Shown here in pieces: positions 18,148-26,669 of a stretch of DNA of 64,000 nucleotides. This stretch comes from Agromyces bauzanensis. Lineage in GTDB: Bacteria > Actinomycetota > Actinomycetes > Actinomycetales > Microbacteriaceae. The stretch covers positions 88,377-152,376 of the forward strand of contig NZ_BMMD01000006.1 of NCBI RefSeq assembly GCF_014645655.1. The letters are read 5' to 3'. Positions within the stretch are counted from its first letter, which is position 1, and every line of letters begins with the position of its first letter. The notes below the pieces were generated by a model. The model saw nothing but the letters and a program-made list of their open reading frames with translations, was not told the DNA's origin and did not search any database. The position numbers were made by a program, and so were the translations under genes.

Positions 18148-19167
18148 GTGGCTGGCGCAGCGGGCATGGGGGAGTCGAGGGTTCCGGTCGAAGACCGGCT
18201 CTTCAGCCTCGTGCTCGCGCTCCTCGCGACGGAGACCGGACTCCTGAAATCCGAGATCCTGTCGTCGGTGCGCGGCTACGCCGAGCGGTACGACGCATCG
18301 GGCGGCAACGCCAACCTCGAGCGCCAGTTCGAGCGCGACAAGGACGACATCCGCGAGCTCGGCATCCCGCTCGAGACGGTCGAGTCTCCCGACCGGCCGG
18401 GTGACAACCAGGCGCTGCGCTACCGCATCCCGAAGGGGCAGTACGACCTGCCCGACGAGGTGCGGTTCACGCCCGACGAGCTGACGCTCCTCGGCCTCGC
18501 CGCCGAGGTGTGGCGCGAGGCATCCCTGTCGGCCGACTCGCAGCGCGCGCTCACCAAGCTCCGCTCGTTCGGCATCGAGCCCCGTGAGCCCGTGATCGGA
18601 TACGCCCCGCGCCTGCGCGTCCGCGACGCCGCGTTCGAGCCGCTGCGTCACGCGCTCGACCGTCGGCACGCCGTTCGGTTCCGCTACCTCAAGCCCGGCG
18701 AGGCGGAGCCGCGCCTGCGCACGGTGAACCCGCTCGCGGTGGTGTTGCACGAGGGGCGCTGGCACCTGCACGCGTACGACCGCGATGCGGCCGGTCCGCG
18801 CACCTTTCTGCTCTCCCGCATCGTGGGCGAGGTCGAGTCGGTGCCCGGCATGAGGTTCGACGCGCCGCCGCCCGGCATCCAGGACCGCATCCTCGCCGAG
18901 CTCGACGACCTGCGGCTCCGCCACGCCGCCGACCTCGCCGTCACGGCGGGCACCGACGCCGAGGTGCGTCTCGGCAAGCGCGCCGTGCTCCGTGACGAGG
19001 ATGCCGGCGTCATCCGCCTCCACTACACGGATGCCGCGGTGTTCGCCGACGAGCTCGCCGCGTACGGTCCCGAGGTGCGCGTCATCAACCCCGCGTCGCT
19101 GCGGGAGGCCGTACGCGGCCGCCTCGCCGCCGTCGCCGCAACCCATCGCGACGAAGGAGCCGCGTGA
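18148..19167 (+). CDS. pafB: WYL domain regulator PafB
   Basis: About 339 residues: an N-terminal winged helix (VEDRLFSLVLALLATETGLL, NLERQFERDKDDIRELGIPL), the WYL domain (RFRYLKPGEAEPRLRTVNPL, EGRWHLHAYDRDAAGPRTFL) and a C-terminal WCX-type domain. PafB with PafC forms the transcriptional activator of the LexA-independent DNA-damage response in actinobacteria; the WYL domain senses single-stranded DNA. The stop overlaps the pafC ATG (TGATG). ATG 18130 and ATG 18166 are alternative starts. Together with the imu operon, this window carries both arms of the mycobacterial-type damage response. Confidence 0.93.
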   Translation: MAGAAGMGESRVPVEDRLFSLVLALLATETGLLKSEILSSVRGYAERYDASGGNANLERQFERDKDDIRELGIPLETVESPDRPGDNQALRYRIPKGQYDLPDEVRFTPDELTLLGLAAEVWREASLSADSQRALTKLRSFGIEPREPVIGYAPRLRVRDAAFEPLRHALDRRHAVRFRYLKPGEAEPRLRTVNPLAVVLHEGRWHLHAYDRDAAGPRTFLLSRIVGEVESVPGMRFDAPPPGIQDRILAELDDLRLRHAADLAVTAGTDAEVRLGKRAVLRDEDAGVIRLHYTDAAVFADELAAYGPEVRVINPASLREAVRGRLAAVAATHRDEGAA

Positions 19168-20186
19168 TGGCCACGCGCCGCGCCAGGCCGCTGAAGGCGC
19201 CCGACAAGCTCGTCTTCCTGCTCTCGTTCGTGCCGTACCTGCTCGAGCAGCGCGTCGTCGCCGTGCCGGAGGCGGCGGCACACTTCGGCATGACGGACGA
19301 CGAGATCCGAGACGCGGTGCGGCTCATCGCGACGTCGGGCCTGCCCGGATCCACGGGCACGTACCAGCCCAACGACCTGTTCGACATCGACTGGGACGCG
19401 TTCGAGGACGACGACGTCATCGTCATCGTGCACCACGTCGCGATCGACGACGCGCCGCGGCTCTCGGCACGCGAGGCGGCGGCGCTCATCGCGGGCCTCC
19501 AGTACCTCTCCGCGTCACCCGAGAACCAGGGCAGCGCGTCACTCGCCTCGCTCATGGCGAAGCTCACCGCTGGCGCCTCCGCGGCACCGAGCCGGCTCGC
19601 CGTCGCCGAGACCGAGGCGGACGCGTCGCTCGCCCTCATCCGCGGGGCCGTGTCGGTGGGCCGTCAGATCGAGTTCGACTACCTGAACGCCCGGGGCGAG
19701 GGGAGCCGGCGTCGCGCCGACCCTCTGCGGATCATCTCGCAGGACGCCGACTGGTACCTGCAGGCCTACTGCCACACGCGCGAGGACGTGCGCAACTTCC
19801 GCGTCGACCGCATGAGCGACCTCGTGCTCACCGACGAGCCCGTCGGCGACCACTCGCAGCACGCGGTGCCGGACACGCTGTTCCAGCGTTCGGACTCCGA
19901 CCTCGACGTCGTGGTCGACGTGTCGCCGTCGACACTGTCGCTCCTCGCCGACTACCTGGCCGACTCGCGCGCGCGTGAGGTCGGCGGACGCCTTCGGGTC
20001 ACGCTGCGCCTCGCGCACGTGCACGGGCTGAAGCGCCTCGTCGCCGGCCTCCCGGGCCTCGTCACGGTCGTCTCGCCGCCCGAGGCGCGCGCCGCGGTCG
20101 CGGAGTGGGCGGAGGCGGGCCTCGCCGGATATCGCGAGGTTGAGGCATCCGAGATCCCCCGAACGACGGGCAGCGACGACATCTAG
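19167..20186 (+). CDS. pafC: WYL domain regulator PafC
   Basis: About 339 residues, paralogous in layout to PafB. It has a divergent N-terminal wHTH (DKLVFLLSFVPYLLEQRVVA, EAAAHFGMTDDEIRDAVRLI), a WYL domain (GRQIEFDYLNARGEGSRRRA, QDADWYLQAYCHTREDVRNF) and a C-terminal WCX domain (RLRVTLRLAHVHGLKRLVAG). It works as a heterodimer with PafB. The start at ATG 19167 overlaps the pafB stop, ensuring balanced synthesis. The Tat genes follow after 100 bases with their own promoter-like hexamer. Confidence 0.93.
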   Translation: MATRRARPLKAPDKLVFLLSFVPYLLEQRVVAVPEAAAHFGMTDDEIRDAVRLIATSGLPGSTGTYQPNDLFDIDWDAFEDDDVIVIVHHVAIDDAPRLSAREAAALIAGLQYLSASPENQGSASLASLMAKLTAGASAAPSRLAVAETEADASLALIRGAVSVGRQIEFDYLNARGEGSRRRADPLRIISQDADWYLQAYCHTREDVRNFRVDRMSDLVLTDEPVGDHSQHAVPDTLFQRSDSDLDVVVDVSPSTLSLLADYLADSRAREVGGRLRVTLRLAHVHGLKRLVAGLPGLVTVVSPPEARAAVAEWAEAGLAGYREVEASEIPRTTGSDDI

Positions 20187-20242
20187 CCTCGCCGGCAGCG
20201 GACGATCGACCGATCGTTCGTTCCGCAGGCGCCGACGGCGGG

Positions 20243-20248
20243 TAGACT
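20243..20248 (+). promoter_or_regulatory. -10 promoter element upstream of tatA
   Basis: TAGACT in the 99-base pafC-tatA gap. A GGAG-like site (near 20270) follows before the ATG at 20286. Unlike the leaderless genes here, this transcript would carry a leader of about 30 bases. Confidence 0.5.
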
Positions 20249-20285
20249 GACGTGACGATCCCCCCGGAGAAACGGACGAACACCT

Positions 20286-20555
20286 ATGTGGCAAGGCTTC
20301 ACTGGTTGGCATGCGCTGATCATCCTCGTGGTCATCCTGCTGCTCTTCGGCGCGCCCAAGCTCCCGGCTCTCGCCCGTAGTCTCGGTCAGTCGATGAAGA
20401 TCCTGAAGAGCGAGGTTCGCCCCGAGAAGGACGAGACCGATACGACCGAAGGCACCGCGACGAGCGACGCCGCCGCGCCTACGGCCCCCGAGGCGAGCGG
20501 CACCGCCGGCGTCCGGGCCAAGAGCGACGAGGCCGACTCGGGCACGAGTCGTTGA
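20286..20555 (+). CDS. tatA: Sec-independent translocase subunit TatA
   Basis: 89 residues with the TatA/E layout. A single N-terminal membrane helix (WHALIILVVILLLFGAPKLP) carries the FG hinge, followed by an amphipathic helix (ALARSLGQSMKILKSEVRPE) and an acidic, Ala/Thr-rich, probably unstructured tail. It oligomerises to form the pore for folded proteins. tatC follows four bases after its stop, so the two form an operon; a TatB is not present nearby. Confidence 0.96.
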   Translation: MWQGFTGWHALIILVVILLLFGAPKLPALARSLGQSMKILKSEVRPEKDETDTTEGTATSDAAAPTAPEASGTAGVRAKSDEADSGTSR

Positions 20556-20559
20556 CCCG

Positions 20560-21357
20560 ATGTCCGCGGTGAAAGATCGCGGGGAGAAGAACCGCGAGAA
20601 GCGGATGTCGCTCGGTGCGCACCTCATCGAGTTGCGCAAGCGCCTCTTCATCTCGGCGATCGCCATCGTGGTCGGCGGCATCGTCGGCTGGGTGCTCACC
20701 GACCTCTTCGTCTGGGAGGCGATCCAAGAGCCGGTGTACCGCGTCGCGGAGGCGAGGGACGATGCGACCAGCATCATCTTCCCGACGATCTCGAGTGCGT
20801 TCGACCTGCGGCTGCAGATCGCGTTCACCCTTGGTATCGTCCTCTCGAGCCCGGTGTGGCTCTACCAGATCTTCGCGTTCCTCGTGCCCGGTCTCAACAC
20901 CAAGGAGCGCAAGTTCACGTTCGCGTTCTTCGCGACCGCTATCCCGCTGTTCTTCGCCGGTTGCGCCGCCGGTTGGTTCGTGCTGCCGAACATCGTGAAG
21001 CTCATGACGAGCTTCGTGCCCGAGGGCGGTGCGTCGCTGCTCACCGCCAAGGAGTACATCGACTTCGTGCTGAAGCTCGTGGTGGCGATCGGCATCGCCT
21101 TCGTCGTGCCGGTGTTCCTCGTGCTGCTGAACTTCGCCGGCATCCTGAGCGCCGCCGCGCTCATCAAGTCGTGGCGCATCGCGATCCTCGTGATCGTGCT
21201 CTTCACGGCCATAGCGACCCCCTCGGCCGATGTCGTCTCGATGTTCATGCTCGCGATCCCGATGGTCGCGCTGTACTTCGCCGCGTGGGGCATCGCCCAC
21301 CTGCACGACAAGCGCGTCGAGCGCCGGAACCGAATCGAGTTCGGGGCCGCGGTCTAG
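20560..21357 (+). CDS. tatC: Twin-arginine translocase subunit TatC
   Basis: 265 residues with six membrane helices. Family landmarks are MSLGAHLIELRKRLFISAIA (the LxELRxR motif that contacts the twin-arginine signal), the conserved SSPVWLYQIFAFLVPGLNTKERK segment and the PSADVVSMFMLAIPMVALYF region near the C-terminus. It is the receptor of the Tat system for folded, cofactor-containing proteins such as the Rieske protein encoded at 55 kb. It starts four bases after tatA. Confidence 0.97.
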   Translation: MSAVKDRGEKNREKRMSLGAHLIELRKRLFISAIAIVVGGIVGWVLTDLFVWEAIQEPVYRVAEARDDATSIIFPTISSAFDLRLQIAFTLGIVLSSPVWLYQIFAFLVPGLNTKERKFTFAFFATAIPLFFAGCAAGWFVLPNIVKLMTSFVPEGGASLLTAKEYIDFVLKLVVAIGIAFVVPVFLVLLNFAGILSAAALIKSWRIAILVIVLFTAIATPSADVVSMFMLAIPMVALYFAAWGIAHLHDKRVERRNRIEFGAAV

Positions 21358-21367
21358 CTGCGCTGTC

Positions 21368-21373
21368 TAGGCT
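21368..21373 (+). promoter_or_regulatory. Leaderless-type -10 element for the helicase gene
   Basis: TAGGCT six bases before GTG 21380 and nine before ATG 21383. It lies ten bases after the tatC stop, so the helicase gene has its own promoter candidate. Confidence 0.55.
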
Positions 21374-21379
21374 GGAGAG

Positions 21380-23812
21380 GTGATGAGCCTCTCCCCGGCC
21401 GAACGGTACGCGATCTCTCGCGAACAGCGTCGGAAGCCGCGACTCGCGGAGTTCGCCTCGAGGCTCCGCTTCGACCTCGACCCGTTCCAGCGGGCCGGAT
21501 GCACCGCGCTCGACGAGGGACGGAGCGTGCTCGTCGCGGCACCGACCGGTGCGGGCAAGACCGTCGTGGCCGAGTTCGCGGTGTTCCTCGCCATGCAGGA
21601 GCCGGGAGCGAAGGTGTTCTACACCACTCCCATCAAGGCGCTCAGCAACCAGAAGTACCAGGAACTCGCCGACGAGTGGGGCGCCGCCGAGGTGGGCCTG
21701 CTCACGGGCGACACGAACGTGAACTCGGGTGCCCGAATCGTGGTGATGACCACCGAGGTACTGCGAAACATGCTCTACGCCGACTCACCACTGCTCGACC
21801 GGCTCGCCTACGTCGTGATGGACGAGGTGCACTACCTCGCCGACCGCTTCCGCGGGGCCGTGTGGGAGGAGGTCATCATCCACCTTCCCGAGGAGGTGCG
21901 GCTCGTCTCGCTGAGCGCGACGGTGTCGAACGCGGAGGAGTTCGGCGACTGGTTGCAGGCCGTGCGGGGCGACACCGACGTGATCGTCTCCGAGGACCGC
22001 CCAGTGCCGCTCGAGCAGCACGTGCTCGTGAAGGCCAAGCTGATCGACCTGTTCGACTCCTCGGGCCAGGCCTCGACGAACCGCGTGAACCCCGAGCTGC
22101 AGCGTCTCGCGCGCTCGGGCGGCAGGTCGATCACGTCACGTTCTGCGCGTGGACGGCGCGGCGGAGATCGCGGGGGCTTCCACCAGCAGGCGCAGGCGAG
22201 CGGGCGGCTGGAGCGGCCCGACGTCGTCGAGCTGCTGCATGGCAAGCACCTGCTCCCGGCGATCGTGTTCATCTTCTCCCGGGCGGGGTGCGATCAGGCC
22301 GTGCGCCAGGTGCTCCGCTCCGGCATCCGGCTCACCGACGCGGCGGAGCGCGACGAGATCCGGTCCATCGTCGAGGAGCGGGTCCGGATGGTTCGCGACG
22401 AGGACCTCGCGGTGCTGGGCTACTGGGACTGGATCGAGGCCCTGCAGCGAGGCGTCGCGGCGCACCACGCGGGCATGCTGCCGGCGTTCAAGGAGGTCGT
22501 CGAGGAGCTGTTCCAGCTGAAGCTCCTGAAGGTCGTGTTCGCGACCGAGACGCTCGCGCTCGGGGTGAACATGCCGGCGCGCTCGGTGGTGCTCGAGAAG
22601 CTCGGGAAGTTCAACGGCGAGGCGCGGGTGCCGATCACGCCGGGGGAGTACACGCAGCTGACGGGCCGCGCGGGCCGTCGCGGTATCGACGTCGAGGGGC
22701 ACTCGGTCATCCAGTGGGTCGACGGGCTCGATCCCGAGGCCGTCGCGTCGCTGGCCTCCCGCCGCAGCTACCCGCTCAATTCGAGCTTCAAGCCGACCTA
22801 CAACATGGCCGTGAACCTCATCGACCAGTTCGGGAGGGAGCGCACCCGGCAGATCCTCGAGCTCTCGTTCGCCCAGTTCCAGGCCGACCGCGCGGTCGTC
22901 GACCTCGCACGTACGCTGCGGAAGCAGGAGGAGTCGATGGCCGGATTCGAGGAGGCCATGCGGTGCCACCTCGGCGACTTCGGCGAATACGCCGCGATCC
23001 GCCGTCGCATCGGCGAACTCGAACGGCAGACATCGAAGGGCAATCCGACGCACGCCCAGCGGGAGCGCCTGCAGCGCGAGCTGAACGGCGCTCGAAAGGC
23101 GATGCGGGCGCATCCCTGCCACGGCTGCGCCGAGCGCGAGCAGCACGCGCGCTGGGCCGAGCGCTGGTGGCGGCTGAAGCAGGAGCACGACCAGCTCTCG
23201 CGCCAGATCCGCACGCGCACCGGCCAGGTCGCGAAGCGGTTCGACCGGGTGACCGAGGTGCTCGAATCCCTCGGGTACCTCGAGCGCGACGCGTCCGGCG
23301 ATCTCGTCTCCGCGGCGCCGGGTCGCACCCTGAAGCGGATCTACGGGGAACGCGACCTCCTCGTGGCCGAGAGCCTGCGGCTCGGCCTGTGGGACCGCCT
23401 CGACGTGCCGTCGCTCGCCGCGATGGCGGCCTCGATCGTGTACGAGCCGCGCCGCGACGACCGCGGTGAGCAGTTCCGGATGCCGCGGGGCCGGTTCCGT
23501 GACGCATTCGATCGCACGACGGATGTCTGGAGCGGGCTCGACGACCTCGAGCGCGAGCACCGCCTGTCGGGCACGGAGCAGCCGTCGCCGGCGCTGGCCT
23601 CGGCGATGCACGCGTGGGCGAGCGGCGCGGATCTCGGCAGCGTGCTCGCCGACACCGAGCTCGCCGCCGGCGACTTCGTGCGGCTCACGAAGCAGGTCGT
23701 CGACCTGCTCGATCAGATCTCGATCGTGGCGGATGCGGAGCTCGGCAGCACGGCTCGTGCGGCGATCGATGCCGTGCGCCGCGGCGTGGTGGCCTACGGC
23801 TCGGTCGCCTGA
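21380..23812 (+). CDS. Ski2-like DEAD/DEAH-box RNA helicase (HelY/Mtr4 type)
   Basis: 810 residues. Helicase motifs: I is LVAAPTGAGKTVVAEFAVF, II is VVMDEVHYLADRFRG (DEVH), III is LVSLSATVSNAEEFGDW, IV region is PAIVFIFSRAGCD, V is TETLALGVNMPARSVVLE, VI is QLTGRAGRRGIDVEGH. The C-terminal third carries the DSHCT-type domain and a CHGCAEREQH cysteine cluster. It resembles mycobacterial HelY and eukaryotic Ski2/Mtr4 RNA helicases, suggesting a role in RNA turnover. The order tatA-tatC-helicase-lnt is conserved in actinobacteria. GTG 21380 and ATG 21383 are both plausible; GGAG at 21374 supports the latter if there is a leader. Confidence 0.93.
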   Translation: MMSLSPAERYAISREQRRKPRLAEFASRLRFDLDPFQRAGCTALDEGRSVLVAAPTGAGKTVVAEFAVFLAMQEPGAKVFYTTPIKALSNQKYQELADEWGAAEVGLLTGDTNVNSGARIVVMTTEVLRNMLYADSPLLDRLAYVVMDEVHYLADRFRGAVWEEVIIHLPEEVRLVSLSATVSNAEEFGDWLQAVRGDTDVIVSEDRPVPLEQHVLVKAKLIDLFDSSGQASTNRVNPELQRLARSGGRSITSRSARGRRGGDRGGFHQQAQASGRLERPDVVELLHGKHLLPAIVFIFSRAGCDQAVRQVLRSGIRLTDAAERDEIRSIVEERVRMVRDEDLAVLGYWDWIEALQRGVAAHHAGMLPAFKEVVEELFQLKLLKVVFATETLALGVNMPARSVVLEKLGKFNGEARVPITPGEYTQLTGRAGRRGIDVEGHSVIQWVDGLDPEAVASLASRRSYPLNSSFKPTYNMAVNLIDQFGRERTRQILELSFAQFQADRAVVDLARTLRKQEESMAGFEEAMRCHLGDFGEYAAIRRRIGELERQTSKGNPTHAQRERLQRELNGARKAMRAHPCHGCAEREQHARWAERWWRLKQEHDQLSRQIRTRTGQVAKRFDRVTEVLESLGYLERDASGDLVSAAPGRTLKRIYGERDLLVAESLRLGLWDRLDVPSLAAMAASIVYEPRRDDRGEQFRMPRGRFRDAFDRTTDVWSGLDDLEREHRLSGTEQPSPALASAMHAWASGADLGSVLADTELAAGDFVRLTKQVVDLLDQISIVADAELGSTARAAIDAVRRGVVAYGSVA

Positions 23813-23841
23813 CGGCGCGCCGGTTCGCTTAGGCTGATCTG

Positions 23842-25440
23842 GTGTCCGAACGAGACCAGCGACCCCTCCTGCCGCTGCCGCTGTGGGCGGCTGTGCTCGC
23901 GTCGATCGCCGGCGGGCTCGTGTACGACCTCGGGTTCCCGGGGGCGAGCGTGTGGCCGCTCGCCTTCGTGGGCATCGGGCTCGCGCTCGTCAGCCTGATC
24001 GGCCGCTCCTCGTGGGCGGCATTCCACCTCGGGCTCGCGTTCGGCCTCGCCTTCTACCTGCCGCAGGTCTCGTGGACGTCGTTGTACCTCGGACCGATCC
24101 CGTGGCTCGCGTTGTCGATCTTCCAGTCGTTGTTCGTGGCGGGTGGCGCCGTGCTGATCACGCTCGCCTACCGGTGGGTGCCACGCGCGAGCGCGTCGCG
24201 TTGGGTGAGGTTGGTCTGGCTGCCGCTGCTCGTCGCGGGCCTCTGGATCGTGCGCGAGGCGGCGACGGGGTCGATCCCGTACGGCGGGTTCCCCTGGGGG
24301 CGGGCGGCGCTCAGCCAGGCCGAGAGCCCGTTCGCCGAGACGGTCTCCTGGATCGGGTCCACTGGCCTCGGGTTCGTGATGGTCGCGCTCGTCGCGGGCC
24401 TCATCGAGTGGATCCGGCTGCGCGGCTGGCGGGACCTGCGGTCGGCGATCCCGGTCGCGGCGCTGGCTCTCACCGCCGTCGCCGTGCCCGCCTGGCCGAC
24501 CGTCGCCGTCGGCGAACTGCGGGTCGCGAGCGTGCAGGGCAACGGTCCTGCCGGGTACTTCGACGAGCGCGAGCCCGGCGACCTGCTCGCGACGCAGCTG
24601 GCGGCGACGGAGCCGATCCTCGACGAGCCGGGCGTCGATGTGCTGCTGTGGCCCGAGGGCGGGTCGGACATCGACCCGACACGCAGCGATTCGGCGGCCC
24701 GCGTCCTCGACTCGCTCAGCAGCGAGCTCGATGCGCCGGTCGTGCTCAACACCGTCACCGCCCGTGATGAGCGGTTCTACAACACGTCCCTCCTCTGGCG
24801 CGCCGGCGAGGGTGCGGTCGACAGCTACGACAAGCGTAATCCGGTGCCGTTCGGCGAGTACATCCCCGATCGGTGGTTCTTCGACGCGATCGCGGGCGAT
24901 CTCACGGGCCTGATCCAGCGCGGCTACTCGCCCGGCACGAATTCGCCGGTCTTCGATCTCGGCAACGCGGTGGCCGGCCTCGCGATCTGCTTCGACGTCA
25001 TCTACGACGGACTCATCTGGGAGGGCGCGCGCGAGGGCGCACAGGTCTACCTGTTCCAGACGAACAACGCGGACTTCCGGGGTACCGACGAGAACGAGCA
25101 GCAGCTCTCGATCGCGCGCCTGCGCGCGATCGAGACGGGCCGCTCGGTCGTGAACATCTCGACGGTGGGCACGAGCCAGGTCATCGGCCCGACGGGGCGC
25201 ACGGTCGACTCGCTGCCCGCGTACGAGCCGGGGGCCATGGTCACCGACGTCGAGTTGCGCCAAGGCCTCACGCCGGCCGTCGTGCTCGGCGGGGCGGTGC
25301 CCGTCACGATCGTGGTGGGCGCGATCGGCGGGCTCATCACGGCAGGCGTCGTCGCACGGCGTTCGCCGCGCCGCCGCGGCGATGCGACCGACGACGACGT
25401 GAGCGACGAGGACGCGAGTGACGAGGTCCGGGCGGACTGA
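23842..25440 (+). CDS. lnt: Apolipoprotein N-acyltransferase
   Basis: 532 residues. Six to seven N-terminal membrane helices (to about residue 215) precede a nitrilase-fold domain with the Glu-Lys-Cys triad: LLWPEGGSD, YDKRNPVPFGEYIPDRWFFD and LAICFDVIYDGLIWEGAREG. A last membrane helix near residue 480 is followed by an acidic tail. The enzyme adds the third acyl chain to the N-terminal cysteine of lipoproteins; substrates here would include the FKBP lipoprotein, CtaC and the 4959 protein. The GTG is preceded by TAGGCT (23830-23835) with a six-base gap, consistent with a leaderless transcript. Confidence 0.93.
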   Translation: MSERDQRPLLPLPLWAAVLASIAGGLVYDLGFPGASVWPLAFVGIGLALVSLIGRSSWAAFHLGLAFGLAFYLPQVSWTSLYLGPIPWLALSIFQSLFVAGGAVLITLAYRWVPRASASRWVRLVWLPLLVAGLWIVREAATGSIPYGGFPWGRAALSQAESPFAETVSWIGSTGLGFVMVALVAGLIEWIRLRGWRDLRSAIPVAALALTAVAVPAWPTVAVGELRVASVQGNGPAGYFDEREPGDLLATQLAATEPILDEPGVDVLLWPEGGSDIDPTRSDSAARVLDSLSSELDAPVVLNTVTARDERFYNTSLLWRAGEGAVDSYDKRNPVPFGEYIPDRWFFDAIAGDLTGLIQRGYSPGTNSPVFDLGNAVAGLAICFDVIYDGLIWEGAREGAQVYLFQTNNADFRGTDENEQQLSIARLRAIETGRSVVNISTVGTSQVIGPTGRTVDSLPAYEPGAMVTDVELRQGLTPAVVLGGAVPVTIVVGAIGGLITAGVVARRSPRRRGDATDDDVSDEDASDEVRAD

Positions 25441-25449
25441 ACCCCGGCC

Positions 25450-25815
25450 TCAGGCGCCGATCTTCTGGTGGCCGCGCCGAGCGCGGAGGTAGTTGAGGCG
25501 CTCCTCGAGGATCTCCTCGAGCTCGGCGCGCGTGCGGCGCTCGAGCAGCATGTCCCAGTGGGTGCGCGCGACCTTCTCACCGGAGCGGTCGATCTCCACG
25601 GGCTTCGAGTCGACGAGGAGCGTGGCGGCGGCGCCGCAGTAGCGGCACTCCCACGTCTCGGGGAGCTCGGCCTCGGTCGAGAAGGTCATCACCGTTTCGC
25701 GACCGCACGTCTCACAGCGGTAGGTGTAGTCGGCACGGTCTGCAAAGACGACGCCGTCCTCGCTCTGCAGGCTCTGTGCGCCGATCCGCATGCCCCGTAG
25801 GCTCCGGTCCGCCAT
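25450..25815 (-). CDS. rbpA: RNA polymerase-binding protein RbpA
   Basis: 121 residues. The N-terminal segment MADRSLRGMRIGAQSLQSED, a core domain with paired cysteines (RCETCGRE and WECRYCGAA) and the C-terminal sigma-interaction region (THWDMLLERRTRAELEEILE, RLNYLRARRG) identify RbpA. It binds the primary sigma factor and stabilises the open complex in actinobacteria; it modulates rifampicin sensitivity in Streptomyces and mycobacteria. A strong GAGAGGAG site precedes the ATG at 25815. It converges with lnt. Confidence 0.96.
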   Translation of the reverse strand: MADRSLRGMRIGAQSLQSEDGVVFADRADYTYRCETCGRETVMTFSTEAELPETWECRYCGAAATLLVDSKPVEIDRSGEKVARTHWDMLLERRTRAELEEILEERLNYLRARRGHQKIGA

Positions 25816-25901
25816 GGCGTACTCCTCTCGATCGTCTACAAGGTATAAACGATCAAGCTGAGCATTCCCTTGCCGGGGGCTGGACGATTGCCGGGGAATT
25901 C

Positions 25902-26669
25902 TCAGCTTCGGGCGGCGATGAGCGGAACCGCGAGGTCGGCCCGGTCGGTGACCAGCCCATCGACGCCGAGATCGAGCAGCCGCGTCATGTCGGCGGGGTC
26001 GTTCACGGTCCAGACATGTACCTCGGCACCTGCGCGCTGCACCGCCCTCACGAAGCCGGCCGTGACGAGCCGGACCGAGCCCACCCGCTCGGGGACCTGC
26101 AGCGCGGCCGCCCCGCGTCTCGCGAGTGACACGACTGCCCGCCAGTGGATCGACGACGCCAGACGCGTCGAGATGACGCCGGTCCGCCCGGCGGAGGTCA
26201 CCGCTTGCGGGACGAGCCTCCCGAGACGACGCCGGCGCCGATCCGAGAAGCTCGTGAGCAGCGCGCGGCCCGCCGCGCCCGTGCGTTCGAGCGCCGTCAC
26301 GGCGGGGCCGACGGCCCCCGCGACTTTGACGTCGATGTTGAACCGCAGGTCGGGGAACGCGCCGAGCGCCTCCTCGAGCGAGGCGAATCCCTGGCCGGCT
26401 CCGAGATCGACGCGCCGCAGCTCGGCCATCGAGAGTTCCGACACGGCCGCGTCGCGCCCGGCGACCCTGCGGAGGGATGGATCGTGCGCGACCACCGCCA
26501 CGCCGTCGGCCGACACGTGCACGTCGGTCTCGATGTACGCAGCGCCGACGGCCGCGGCGCGCTCGAACGCGAGCAGGGTGTTCTCGGGCGCCTCGGTCGC
26601 GAGGCCGCGGTGCGCGAGCACGCGCGGCCTCGGCAGGTCGAAGTACGTCGACATGGCGCTCGTCTGCAT
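25902..26669 (-). CDS. Glycerophosphodiester phosphodiesterase family protein
   Basis: 255 residues with the GDPD TIM-barrel signature: LAHRGLATEAPENTLLAFER (catalytic His-Arg and Glu-Asn), YIETDVHVSADGVAVVAHD (metal-binding Glu-Asp and second His), then FNIDVKVAG and the C-terminal VHVWTVNDPADMTRLLDLGV. It hydrolyses glycerophosphodiesters to glycerol-3-phosphate and an alcohol. No signal peptide is seen, so it is probably cytosolic. Its ATG overlaps the stop of the SPFH gene (TGATG), which suggests membrane-lipid context for the operon. Confidence 0.93.
   Translation of the reverse strand: MQTSAMSTYFDLPRPRVLAHRGLATEAPENTLLAFERAAAVGAAYIETDVHVSADGVAVVAHDPSLRRVAGRDAAVSELSMAELRRVDLGAGQGFASLEEALGAFPDLRFNIDVKVAGAVGPAVTALERTGAAGRALLTSFSDRRRRRLGRLVPQAVTSAGRTGVISTRLASSIHWRAVVSLARRGAAALQVPERVGSVRLVTAGFVRAVQRAGAEVHVWTVNDPADMTRLLDLGVDGLVTDRADLAVPLIAARS

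Noticed and set aside
25815-25900. Sigma-R type promoter for rbpA
   Set aside because: GGGAAT is present upstream, but the GTT -10 partner is not at the 18-19 base spacing; only a vague -10 remains.
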